A stretch of DNA of 64,000 nt from Paraburkholderia fungorum (GTDB taxonomy: Bacteria; Pseudomonadota; Gammaproteobacteria; Burkholderiales; Burkholderiaceae), in the NCBI RefSeq assembly GCF_902833645.1, contig NZ_CADFGE010000008.1, forward strand, positions 62,001-126,000. Direction: 5' to 3'. This document shows, in pieces, positions 55,179 through 63,768 of this stretch (its first letter is position 1; every line of letters begins with the position of its first letter). Both the position numbers and the translations under genes were made by a program. The notes under the pieces were generated by a model. It searched no databases. It was not told where the DNA came from and worked only from the letters and a program-made list of their open reading frames with translations.

Positions 55179-56642
55179 GTGCAAACGATCGCGATTAAGA
55201 TTCGTGGCATTGACGATGTCATTTCATTCATCGATTCATGTTCAGGCATTCCCGGTAGAGCCGGCGTTATCTGGTGGCTCGCACTCGGCGGCCTGTTTCT
55301 AGACGCATTCTCCAATTCGGCTTTGAGCGCGGGCCTCGGGCCCATGACGCGGGATCTCCATCTCGGCGCGCCTCAAATTGCGCTCATGACGTCGTTTGCG
55401 TCCTGGGTTGCGATCGCCTTTAACCCGATCGGCGGCTGGATGGCCGATCGCTGGGGGCGCATCCGTCCATTAGTGCTAGCCAAATTGCTCGCGGTGATCG
55501 GCGCCGTGCTGGTGGTGTTCGCACCGGGCTTCGAAGTCATTCTGGCAGGCCGCTTCTTTGTCGGCATGGCCTATGGGATCGACTTCGCGATTGCGATGGC
55601 GATGCTCGCCGAGTTCACACCGGTCAAACTGAAGAGCCGCCTGAATGCATGGCAGGGCATGTGGTACACCGCCGTCTGCTCCAACCTGCTGCTCGCACTG
55701 CTGTTTCAATCGTGGCACGTCGGCGACTCGATCTGGCGCTATTCGGTGGCGGCAACGGCCCTGTTCGGCGCCGCGATCCTCGTGCTGCAACTGGTGTTTC
55801 TGGTCGAGAGCCCGATCTGGCTCGCGCGCAAGGAACGTCTGGTGGAAGCCGCCACCGCGATGAGCCGCATCTACGGGCGCCCCTTCTCTGCCGCGCCCGT
55901 CGAAGAGCGCGTGCCGGTGCTGAATCAGGCCACCCGTGGGCTCGCCAACGTCGCCCTGATCTTTCGCGGCATCTATCTGCCACGCACCCTGCTCGCCGCT
56001 ACCGTTCAGGTCGGCCAGTCGATCCAGTACTTCGCGATCGGCTGGTATTTGCCGTTGATCAGCGCGGCGTTGTTCGGCAAGGATTTCGTCTACGCCACGC
56101 TCGGCGCATTGCTCTTCAACGTGTTCGGCATCTTCGGCGGCTTCATGTCGCCGGTCATCGGCAAGCGATTCGGCTTGCGGCGCGCTTCCGCATTCGGCTT
56201 CGCCGCGGTCTTCGTAATGCTGGTGGTACTCGGCCTGTTCGGCTCGAAAATGCCATTGTGGCTCGCGGTGATCGTGCCGTCGCTGTTCATTCTGTTTCAC
56301 TCTTCAGGGCCCGGCGCGAACGGCAAGAGTCTTTCTTCGCTGTCGTTTCGCAGCGAGATTCGCGCGGGCGCCAACGGCGTGATCGGCGCGTTGGGGTCGA
56401 TCGGCGCCGCGCTGGGCCTGCTGGTGTTCCCGCTTTTCCGTGAGCGCTACGGCCTCGACACCACCTTCCTGATCCTGGCCATCGTGCCGCTGGTGGCGAG
56501 CGTGATCTGCTTTGTCATCAAGTGGGACCCGACGCGCACCACCATCACCCCCGACAACGAACCCAACGCGCCGCAATTCAAAGGCGACGCTGAGCAAGCA
56601 TCCGCATTCATGACCCCGGCAATCGAGAAATCCCAGCAATGA
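55179..56642 (+). CDS. MFS transporter of the polyol operon
   Basis: 487 aa from GTG 55179, with AAAGGAG upstream. About twelve membrane helices; motif A reads GGWMADRWGRIRPLV between helices 2 and 3, and VFLVESPIWLARKERLVEAATAMSRI after helix 6 is the sugar-porter family signature. Probably imports the substrate of the kinase that follows. The stop overlaps the next start in ATGA. It is not a GlpF channel, so the substrate is probably not simple glycerol. Confidence 0.85.
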   Translation: MQTIAIKIRGIDDVISFIDSCSGIPGRAGVIWWLALGGLFLDAFSNSALSAGLGPMTRDLHLGAPQIALMTSFASWVAIAFNPIGGWMADRWGRIRPLVLAKLLAVIGAVLVVFAPGFEVILAGRFFVGMAYGIDFAIAMAMLAEFTPVKLKSRLNAWQGMWYTAVCSNLLLALLFQSWHVGDSIWRYSVAATALFGAAILVLQLVFLVESPIWLARKERLVEAATAMSRIYGRPFSAAPVEERVPVLNQATRGLANVALIFRGIYLPRTLLAATVQVGQSIQYFAIGWYLPLISAALFGKDFVYATLGALLFNVFGIFGGFMSPVIGKRFGLRRASAFGFAAVFVMLVVLGLFGSKMPLWLAVIVPSLFILFHSSGPGANGKSLSSLSFRSEIRAGANGVIGALGSIGAALGLLVFPLFRERYGLDTTFLILAIVPLVASVICFVIKWDPTRTTITPDNEPNAPQFKGDAEQASAFMTPAIEKSQQ

Positions 56643-58174
56643 CCCGTAATCGAAACGTTATTCTCGCCATCGACGAGGGGACGTCCGGCACGCGCGCGGC
56701 AGTCGTCGACGCAGACGGACAGGTCTCCTGTCTGGAGTATCTGCCGCTCAGTGTCGACAGCCCGCGGCCGGGCGTCGTCGAGCAGGACGCGAACGCCATC
56801 CTCGAGAAAACCCTCGCCGTGTGCCGCGCGACGCTGGCTCGCGCGGCAAGCGAGCAGTTGAACGTGGTCGCGTTGGCCATTGCGACGCAACGCGCCACCG
56901 CCGTGCTGTGGGACACCCACACCGGCCGCGCGCTGGTGCCCGCGATGGTGTGGCAGGACACACGCCACGCAAGCGAACTGGACCGGTTGGCCGCGAAGTG
57001 GGACAGCACATTGATTGAACGCGTGGGACGCCCTGCCGGCGTGCGCTCGCCCTATCTGTGGGCAGCCCATCACCTGCAAAAGACGCCCTCAGTCGTCCTC
57101 GCCCAGCGCGAGCGGCGCCTCGCGTTCGGCACCATCGACACGTGGCTGCTCTGGCATCTGTCGAACGAACGCGTTTGTGTGACGACGCCGACCAATGCGA
57201 CCTCGGCGAGCGCCTACCTGCTGGCCGAGCACCGCTATTGTCTCGACTGGATCGATGCGCTCGGCTTCCCGCAGAGCCTGTTACCGGAACTTCGTCAGGA
57301 TGCCGATGAATTCGGCCGAACTCGCCCTGAGGTGCTCGGCATCGACGTGCCGATTCTCGCCTGCGCCGGCGATCAGCTTGCGGGCGCCGTGGGACTGGGC
57401 TGTCTCGATCGCGGCCAGTCGATGTGTGTCCACGGCACCGGCAGTTTCGTCGATCTGCTGGTGGGCACGCAGATTCCTCCCGTAACAGGGACTTCGCACG
57501 ACGGCACGCTGACGATGACCGCGCGCCGTCAGCACAACGTCTCGCATTATTCCCTCGAAACCTTCGTCGCGACTACAGGCTCGGCGCTGAACTGGATCTG
57601 CGAGAAATTGCACTGGTTCGATAACCCCGCCCAGATCAGTGCGCTCGCCGCGACGGTGAACTCGGCGCGCGGCGTGACCTTCCTGCCCGCGTTGACCGGT
57701 CTGCGCGTACCGCAATTGCAACCGAATGCGCGCGCTTCGCTGTGCGGCATTTCCATCGCGACGACACAAGCCGAAATCGCCTACGCGATTCTCGAAGGCA
57801 TCGTGCATTCGGTGGCGTTGTGCATCGACGCGAACCAGGCGATCGCGGATGTCGAGGCCTCCGAACTGGTGGTCGGCGGCGGCCTGTCGGGCAGCGACAC
57901 CCTGTTGCAGATTCAGGCCGATCTGAGCGGCATGCCGGTGCGGCGCATGCATGAAAGCGATCGCGCGAGCCTGCGCGGCATCGCGTTTCTCGCGGGTTCG
58001 TCGGGCTTGCTGTGGGATTCGTTGCAGCAGGCCCGCGCCACTATTGGCACCAACGCGGTGTTCGAGCCGTCAGCGGACTCAGGCGCGCGCGCGAAGCGGC
58101 GCGCCTCGTGGCAGGCAAGGGTCGAGGCCGAGCTTGCTCACGCAAGTGCATTTAATAATGGTTGCGGGGACTGA
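56639..58174 (+). CDS. FGGY-family carbohydrate (polyol) kinase
   Basis: 511 aa. Two actin-like ATPase domains: phosphate loop AIDEGTSGTRAAVVD at the N-terminus, substrate region QDTRHASELDRL, LACAGDQLAGAVGLGCL at the domain junction, and adenosine loop ELVVGGGLSGSDTLLQIQADLSG. It is glycerol-kinase-like but with DEGTSGT in place of the usual DQGTTSSR, so I would not call it glpK. Its partner is a GlpD-like dehydrogenase, as in glycerol and erythritol (eryA-eryB) pathways. Overlaps the transporter by 4 bp. Confidence 0.85.
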   Translation: MTRNRNVILAIDEGTSGTRAAVVDADGQVSCLEYLPLSVDSPRPGVVEQDANAILEKTLAVCRATLARAASEQLNVVALAIATQRATAVLWDTHTGRALVPAMVWQDTRHASELDRLAAKWDSTLIERVGRPAGVRSPYLWAAHHLQKTPSVVLAQRERRLAFGTIDTWLLWHLSNERVCVTTPTNATSASAYLLAEHRYCLDWIDALGFPQSLLPELRQDADEFGRTRPEVLGIDVPILACAGDQLAGAVGLGCLDRGQSMCVHGTGSFVDLLVGTQIPPVTGTSHDGTLTMTARRQHNVSHYSLETFVATTGSALNWICEKLHWFDNPAQISALAATVNSARGVTFLPALTGLRVPQLQPNARASLCGISIATTQAEIAYAILEGIVHSVALCIDANQAIADVEASELVVGGGLSGSDTLLQIQADLSGMPVRRMHESDRASLRGIAFLAGSSGLLWDSLQQARATIGTNAVFEPSADSGARAKRRASWQARVEAELAHASAFNNGCGD

Positions 58175-58179
58175 GACAC

Positions 58180-59859
58180 ATGTTGTTTATTCCATCCAGA
58201 AAGGCCTCGAAAGAACGCGCCGCAATGACCGGCACCGAGCCCCTGCGCATGGTGCGCGGCGAGCAGCTCGACCGCCTCGGCAGTGAAACCTTCGACATCG
58301 TGATCGTGGGCGGCGGTGTGACCGGCGCCTACGCGGCACTCGACGCCAGCTTGCGCGGCTATCGCGTAGCGCTGCTGGAAAAGAGCGATTTCGCCTCGGG
58401 CACCTCGTCGAAGTCATCGAAGATGGTGCACGGCGGCCTGCGTTATATCGAGCAGGGCAATCTCGGGCTGGTACGCCACTCGTTACTCGAACGGCAGCGT
58501 CTGCGCAGAAACGCGCGGCACCTGGTGCAACGTCTGCCCTTCCTGTTTCCCGTCATGGAAAAAGACGGCGTGTTCGACAAGCGTCTCGCCAAAGCATTCG
58601 AAAGTCTGCTGTGGACCTACGACATTGCCGGCGGCTGGCGCGAAGGCATCCTGCATCAGAAGCTCAGCAAGGCGGAAGTGCTGTCGCACTGCCCCACCTT
58701 CAACGAAGAGAACCTCACCGGCGGCTTCATGTATTTCGACGCGCGCGTGGACGATGCGCGCCTCACGTTGAATCTCGCGCGCACGGCGGCGTTTCATGGC
58801 GCGGCCGTGGTCAATCACGCGAAGGTCGTCGAGATTACGCGCGACGGACACGGCAGCGTCGACGGCGTGATCGTGCATGCGGACGAGCGCGAAATTCGCG
58901 TGCGTGGCGGCGTGGTGGTGATGGCTACCGGCGTCTGGCTGCGCGACTGGAACGGCCGCAAGAAAGACGATCCGGCAGCTTTGCAAATCCGTCCTGCGAA
59001 GGGCGTGCACGTCGCGATTCCGTGGCTGAAGATTCGCAACGACTGCACGGTGACGATTCCCGTACCGGGCCGCAGCCGACGCGCGACGATCACGCGCTGG
59101 GGCAACGTGTCCTATCTCGGCACCACCGACGAAGACTATCAAGGCAATTTAGACGATGTCTGCTGCACGCGCCAGGAACTCGACTTCCTGATCGAAGGCG
59201 CGCGCTCCGCGTTGAAGACCGATCTGCAGGCGGAAGATGTGGTGGGCAGCATCGCCGGTTGCCGGCCGCTGGTCGGGCCGCCTGGCGGAAAGACACTGGA
59301 AATGAAGCGCAATCACGAGATTCACACCGCACCGGATGGACTCGTCACGATCGTGGGCGGCAAGCTCACGACCTCGCGGCACATGGCCGAACAGACCATC
59401 GACGCCGCGCAGAAGGTGATCGGCAAACGCGCGAAATGCCGTACGAAGTCCGCGTACCTGCTTGGCGCGGCGGGCTACGACGCGCAAGCGATCGTCGCGT
59501 CCGGCGGATTGTCCGCGCAACTGGGCGAACGCTACGGCACGGAAGCACGCTTCGTCACCGACATTCTCGAAGGCGATTCGAGCTTGCTGAAGCCGATTGT
59601 CGAAGGTCTGCCGTACACCGAAGCAGAGGTGCTCTACGCCGTCAGACACGAACTCGCACGCAACGTGGATGACGTGCTGTCGCGCCGCATCCGCGCACGC
59701 CTGATGGCACGCGATGCATCGGCACGCGCCGCCGTGCGCGTAGGTGAAATTTTACAGACGGAGCTCGGCTTGTCCGCGGCGGCCGTCGCAAAGCAGGTGA
59801 GCGACTACGTCGCCGCCGTCGAACACGAAAAGTCTGTTCTTATGGGAGAAACCGAATGA
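58180..59859 (+). CDS. GlpD-family FAD-dependent polyol-phosphate dehydrogenase
   Basis: 559 aa from ATG 58180 (an ATG at 58225 is also possible). FAD-binding DIVIVGGGVTGAYAALDASLRGYRVALLEKSDFASGTSSKSSKMVHGGLRYIEQ is the GlpD signature; SIAGCRPLVGPPG and VGGKLTTSRHMAEQTID follow, and a C-terminal helical cap domain begins near 430. The reaction is oxidation of a polyol phosphate (sn-glycerol-3-phosphate or, as in EryB, erythritol phosphate) with electrons going to quinone. It should use the product of the upstream kinase. Overlaps the next gene in ATGA. Confidence 0.86.
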   Translation: MLFIPSRKASKERAAMTGTEPLRMVRGEQLDRLGSETFDIVIVGGGVTGAYAALDASLRGYRVALLEKSDFASGTSSKSSKMVHGGLRYIEQGNLGLVRHSLLERQRLRRNARHLVQRLPFLFPVMEKDGVFDKRLAKAFESLLWTYDIAGGWREGILHQKLSKAEVLSHCPTFNEENLTGGFMYFDARVDDARLTLNLARTAAFHGAAVVNHAKVVEITRDGHGSVDGVIVHADEREIRVRGGVVVMATGVWLRDWNGRKKDDPAALQIRPAKGVHVAIPWLKIRNDCTVTIPVPGRSRRATITRWGNVSYLGTTDEDYQGNLDDVCCTRQELDFLIEGARSALKTDLQAEDVVGSIAGCRPLVGPPGGKTLEMKRNHEIHTAPDGLVTIVGGKLTTSRHMAEQTIDAAQKVIGKRAKCRTKSAYLLGAAGYDAQAIVASGGLSAQLGERYGTEARFVTDILEGDSSLLKPIVEGLPYTEAEVLYAVRHELARNVDDVLSRRIRARLMARDASARAAVRVGEILQTELGLSAAAVAKQVSDYVAAVEHEKSVLMGETE

Positions 59860-61421
59860 TCAGCAAGGAAGCAATCAAGCGTGGCTATAACCGTGGCAAC
59901 TACATCGTCGGCGCGCATACTCCGCCGGCTTACGCCGCCACGCTCAAGGACGCAGTCAAAGACAGCACCACCGAAGCCGGTCTGCAACGCGATCCGGTCA
60001 AGGTCAGCGAACAGCAGATCGGCGCGTTGCGCGAGGTAGCCGACGAAGTGCTCACGCTCGCACCCGACGTCGTCGCGTGGACGCGCGACTGGTGGGCCGC
60101 CTCGATGGTGACGGAAACCGCCGGCAAACCGGCTACGCCGCACGCGGTCATCGTGCGCGTTTCGAAGGTCGAGCAGATTCAGGCTGTCATGCGTATCGCC
60201 CATGCAGCGTCGATTCCGGTAACGGTGTCCGCGGGGCGCAGCAATGTGACCGGTGCGGCGCTGCCCGTGCGCGGCGGCATCGTGCTGGACGTGTGCGAAC
60301 TGAATCGCCTCGTCGGCTTTGACCGCGAAAGCCAGATCGTCGAAGTCGAAGCAGGCATGTTCGGCGACATCTTCGAAGAAACCATTCAGCGCGATTACGG
60401 CATGACGATGGGCCATTGGCCGTCGTCGTACGCAATCAGTACAGTCGGCGGATGGGTGGCGTGCCGCGGCGCGGGTCAACTCTCGACGCGTTACGGCAAG
60501 ATCGAAGACATGGTGTCCGGCATGGACGTGGTGCTTGCCGACGGCAGTCTGATCAGCGTGGGCGGTTATTCGCGCGCGGCGGTCGGTCCCGATCTGCAGC
60601 AGCTCTTCATCGGTTCCGAAGGCACACTTGGCGTAATCGTGCGCGTGCGGTTGAAGCTGCATCGTCTGCCGGATTACGGCCGGGCGATTGCCTATGGCTT
60701 CAAGACCTTCGCGATCGGCCTCGAAGCATGCCGTCAGATCATGCAACAAGGCGCGAACCCGGCTGCCCTGCGTCTATATGACGAGCTCGAAAGCGGCGTG
60801 CAATTCGGGCTGCCGGAATCGAACGTGCTGCTGATCGCCGACGAAGGTCCGCGCGAAATGGTCGAAGCGGTGCTGACGATCAGCGAATGTGTCTGCAAGG
60901 AACTGGGCGAGCAACTGGACGACAAGGTCATCTTCGAGAAGTGGCTCGACACGCGTTACCTCACCGGCAAGAGCGCGGAAGGTTTCAAGCGCAGCCCGGG
61001 TTTCGTGGCCGATACGCTGGAAATGGTCGGCCCGTGGAAAGACCTGCCGGGCATCTATGCCGACGTGGTGGCCGCCATCAATGCAGTACCCGGCACGCTG
61101 GCCGGTTCGGCGCACCAGTCGCATGCGTATGTGGACGGCGCGTGCCTGTACTTCTCGTTGCGCGGCGAAGTCGAAGTCGAGCACCGTGCGAAGTGGTATC
61201 GCGCGGCATGGGACGCCGCCAATGCTGTCCTCATCAAATACAATGCAACGTTGAGCCACCATCACGGCGTCGGCCTGTTGCGCGCGCCGTACATGAGCGA
61301 ATCGCTCGGTAGTGCATTCCCGGTTCTGCAGGCAATCAAGCGCACGCTCGACCCGAAGAACATTCTCAATCCCGGCAAGCTTGGCCTGACTGACGAGCAA
61401 GCTCAAGACACGAAGCAGTAA
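59856..61421 (+). CDS. FAD-linked oxidase, alkyl-DHAP synthase-like
   Basis: 521 aa. PCMH-type FAD domain (about residues 95-275) with VTVSAGRSNVTGAALPVRGGIVLDVCELN and TVGGWVACRGAGQLSTRYGKIEDMV, then a C-terminal cap (about 280-515) with SHHHGVGLLRAPYMSE. This HHH motif and the closing LDPKNILNPGKLGL are shared with alkylglycerone-phosphate synthases and D-lactate/glycolate-type oxidases. Bacterial members have rarely been tested, and plasmalogen synthesis is unlikely here. In this operon it probably oxidises a hydroxy-acid or keto-phosphate made by the kinase/dehydrogenase pair. Confidence 0.8.
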   Translation: MISKEAIKRGYNRGNYIVGAHTPPAYAATLKDAVKDSTTEAGLQRDPVKVSEQQIGALREVADEVLTLAPDVVAWTRDWWAASMVTETAGKPATPHAVIVRVSKVEQIQAVMRIAHAASIPVTVSAGRSNVTGAALPVRGGIVLDVCELNRLVGFDRESQIVEVEAGMFGDIFEETIQRDYGMTMGHWPSSYAISTVGGWVACRGAGQLSTRYGKIEDMVSGMDVVLADGSLISVGGYSRAAVGPDLQQLFIGSEGTLGVIVRVRLKLHRLPDYGRAIAYGFKTFAIGLEACRQIMQQGANPAALRLYDELESGVQFGLPESNVLLIADEGPREMVEAVLTISECVCKELGEQLDDKVIFEKWLDTRYLTGKSAEGFKRSPGFVADTLEMVGPWKDLPGIYADVVAAINAVPGTLAGSAHQSHAYVDGACLYFSLRGEVEVEHRAKWYRAAWDAANAVLIKYNATLSHHHGVGLLRAPYMSESLGSAFPVLQAIKRTLDPKNILNPGKLGLTDEQAQDTKQ

Positions 61422-61425
61422 TCAC

Positions 61426-62001
61426 ATGGATAAGTCACTTGGGGCGCGCCTTACGCGCCACCCGGTCATTGCAACGCTGTTCGGCGTCGAGCAGATCGAC
61501 ATCTTTCTGAAAAGCGCCGCGGAAATCTCGATCGTCGCGAATGTCGAATTACGCAAACTGCATCCGGTGGTCGCGGCGCTGACGAAAGCCGGCAAGTATG
61601 TCATCGTCAATATCGACAGTTGCGACGGGCTTTCGCAAGATAAAGGCGGCGTGGAGTATCTGGCGGACATCGGCGTCACCAGCCTCGTCTCGACCCGGGT
61701 GGCGACTATCCAGCGCGGCAATCGGGCCGGTCTCGTCACCATGCAGAAAGTATTCGTGACGGACCGCTCGACCTGGCCGCGCAGCGTAAAGGCATTGGAG
61801 CAAAGCGATCCGAATCTGGTACAACTGATGCCGGCGCCGATGCTCTCGCATCTGTCTGAGCAGGACCGCAAGGCTTTACCGCCGATCGTCGCCTCGGGCT
61901 TCGTCTGCAATAAAGGCGACGTGTTCGATGCGCTGAAGAAAGGCGCAGTCGCGGTCTCCACCAGCGACAGCGAATTGTGGAATCTGGATCCCGAACGTTG
62001 A
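61426..62001 (+). CDS. GlpP-family glycerol-3-phosphate-responsive antiterminator
   Basis: 191 aa. It aligns by eye over its length with Bacillus GlpP: VIVNIDSCDGLSQDKGGVEYL, SLVSTRVATIQRGNRAG, MQKVFVTDRSTWPRS, LMPAPMLSHL and the C-terminal SGFVCNKGDVFDALKKGAVAVSTSDSELW. GlpP binds glycerol-3-phosphate and the leader RNA of the glp operon to allow read-through. Its presence in a betaproteobacterial operon, with no DNA-binding regulator nearby, suggests RNA-level autoregulation by a phosphorylated polyol. It starts 4 bp after the oxidase gene. Confidence 0.85.
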   Translation: MDKSLGARLTRHPVIATLFGVEQIDIFLKSAAEISIVANVELRKLHPVVAALTKAGKYVIVNIDSCDGLSQDKGGVEYLADIGVTSLVSTRVATIQRGNRAGLVTMQKVFVTDRSTWPRSVKALEQSDPNLVQLMPAPMLSHLSEQDRKALPPIVASGFVCNKGDVFDALKKGAVAVSTSDSELWNLDPER

Positions 62002-62026
62002 AGGTCCCATCTTGTTGGAGTAACCG

Positions 62027-62335
62027 ATGGCAAATGCTTACCTGCAGGTGATCGCGCATTATTTCGCCAAACCGGGCAACGGCGACGCGATTGTGCAACC
62101 CCTCACGGAACTCGCGGCGGCGACCCGCGCGGAGCCCAAGAACCTCTACTACGAATTCTTCCGCTCGCCGGTCGATCCCGATCACTTCGTGATTCTCGAA
62201 CAGTACAGCGACGCCGACGGCCTCAGCGTGCATCGCGATACACCGCACTTCCAGCGGCTCGGCTTCGGCACGATCATTCCGCTGCTCGAGCGGCGTGAAG
62301 TCACGAGCCATATGGTGCCTGGAGACGCAGCATGA
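62027..62335 (+). CDS. ABM-domain protein, putative quinol monooxygenase
   Basis: 102 aa, a dimeric ferredoxin-like alpha+beta barrel of the antibiotic biosynthesis monooxygenase family. Typical features: LQVIAHYFAKPGNGDAIVQPL at the N-terminus, NLYYEFFRSPVDPDHFVILEQYSDADGLSVHRDTPHFQ in the middle. E. coli YgiN-like members act on quinols; others are small-molecule binders with no oxygenase activity. GGAG precedes ATG 62027. Its place between an antiterminator and an alcohol dehydrogenase suggests an accessory role in the same pathway. Confidence 0.82.
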   Translation: MANAYLQVIAHYFAKPGNGDAIVQPLTELAAATRAEPKNLYYEFFRSPVDPDHFVILEQYSDADGLSVHRDTPHFQRLGFGTIIPLLERREVTSHMVPGDAA

Positions 62336-63495
62336 TGAACGCATTCCGGTTTCAAACCGTGCCGACCATGGTCGTCGAATTCGGCGCGGCGCGCCGTCTC
62401 GGCGCTCTGTTGCGTGCGCAGTTTCCGTCACTCACGCGCCTGTGCGTGGTGACGGACGGTTTTCTTCACAAGAGCGGGCTGCTGAATCCGGCCCTCGCCG
62501 ATCTCGCGGCGCACGGCTGGAACACCACCGTGATCGACGACGTAATCGCCGATCCGCCCGAGCACATCGTGCTCGAGGCGACGTCGTTCGCACGCGAGGC
62601 CGGTGCGGAAATCGTGCTGGGACTCGGCGGCGGTTCGTCGATGGACGTGGCGAAGCTGATCGCCGTGCTGGCGCCGCAACAGGAGCAGGCACTCAGCGAG
62701 ATGTACGGCGTGAACAAGGTCACCGTATCGCGCTTGCCGCTCGTGCAGATGCCGACCACTGCGGGCACCGGTTCCGAAGTCACGGCTGTGTCGATCGTAA
62801 CGGTGGGTGAGGCGAAGAAGATGGGCGTGGTCGCGCCGCAACTGGTCGCCGATCTGGCCATTCTCGACGCCGAACTCACGCTCGGCCTGCCGGTCGCCGC
62901 AACGGCGGCAACCGGCGTCGACGCCATGGTTCACGCGATCGAGGCCTACACGTCCGCGCATTTGAAGAACCCGATGTCCGACATGCTGGCGGTGAAGGCG
63001 CTCGACCTGTTGTCGCGCAATCTGTTGCCTGCCTGCGAGAACGGTCAGAACCGCGCGGCCCGCGAAGCGATGTTGCTCGGCGCGGCATTCGCCGGGCAGG
63101 CGTTCGCCAATTCGCCGGTGGCCGCTGTGCACGCGCTCGCTTATCCGATCGGTGGCATTTACCACGTCCCGCACGGTCTCTCGAATGCGCTCGTGCTGCC
63201 GCATGTGCTGCGGTTCAACGCCCCGGCCGCGGCGCATCTGTACGCGGAACTCGCGGACGTGATCGTGCCGGGTCTGGCGGGCAGCGCGGAGAGCAAGACG
63301 CAGGCGTTGATCGAACGGCTCGAACAGATGATTGCCGCAACCGCGATTCCGGCCCGGTTGCGCGACGTCGGCATTGAACGAAGCGGGCTCGAGCGGATGG
63401 CGAGCGACGCGATGCTGCAAACGCGGCTTCTGGTGAATAACCCCCGGCCCGTTACCGAGGCCGATGCGCTGGCAATTTATACCGCTGCGTTTTAA
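62332..63495 (+). CDS. Iron-containing alcohol dehydrogenase
   Basis: 387 aa, group III (Fe-ADH). NAD-binding GLGGGSSMDVAK (about residues 101-112), PTTAGTGSEVT, and metal ligands Asp in LAILDAEL, His in GVDAMVHAIEAY, His in VAAVHALAYPIGG and His in VPHGLSNAL. Length and motifs fit 1,3-propanediol/lactaldehyde/butanol dehydrogenase types; maleylacetate reductases are more distant. It starts in ATGA overlap with the ABM gene and is the last gene of the operon. It probably interconverts an aldehyde and alcohol of the pathway. Confidence 0.88.
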   Translation: MMNAFRFQTVPTMVVEFGAARRLGALLRAQFPSLTRLCVVTDGFLHKSGLLNPALADLAAHGWNTTVIDDVIADPPEHIVLEATSFAREAGAEIVLGLGGGSSMDVAKLIAVLAPQQEQALSEMYGVNKVTVSRLPLVQMPTTAGTGSEVTAVSIVTVGEAKKMGVVAPQLVADLAILDAELTLGLPVAATAATGVDAMVHAIEAYTSAHLKNPMSDMLAVKALDLLSRNLLPACENGQNRAAREAMLLGAAFAGQAFANSPVAAVHALAYPIGGIYHVPHGLSNALVLPHVLRFNAPAAAHLYAELADVIVPGLAGSAESKTQALIERLEQMIAATAIPARLRDVGIERSGLERMASDAMLQTRLLVNNPRPVTEADALAIYTAAF

Positions 63496-63768
63496 TCGGC
63501 GAGCTGGGCGCGAGCGTGTGCGGGAGTCGCCCTGCGCAGCGTTTGATGGCAGCTCCGCGCCGTTACGCCAACGGGACACGTTACGTAGCATGGGCGTGGA
63601 ACACGATCGGTGCGTTTTAGTCGAAAGCGGGTTTTATACGCGATAAATTCTTAAGATTCACGATTCTTCAGCCGTATATTTTACAAATTGTTTAACTGGC
63701 GCGATAAGTGGTATTTGGCGTGTAATTTGCAGTGATAACCCCATCAATAGTCGTTCAACGGGGACATC

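Noticed and set aside
56639..59859. Naming the kinase and dehydrogenase glpK and glpD
   Set aside because: GlpF is absent, the kinase P-loop differs from the usual DQGTTSSR, and neighbouring genes do not fit plain glycerol use, so only family names are given.
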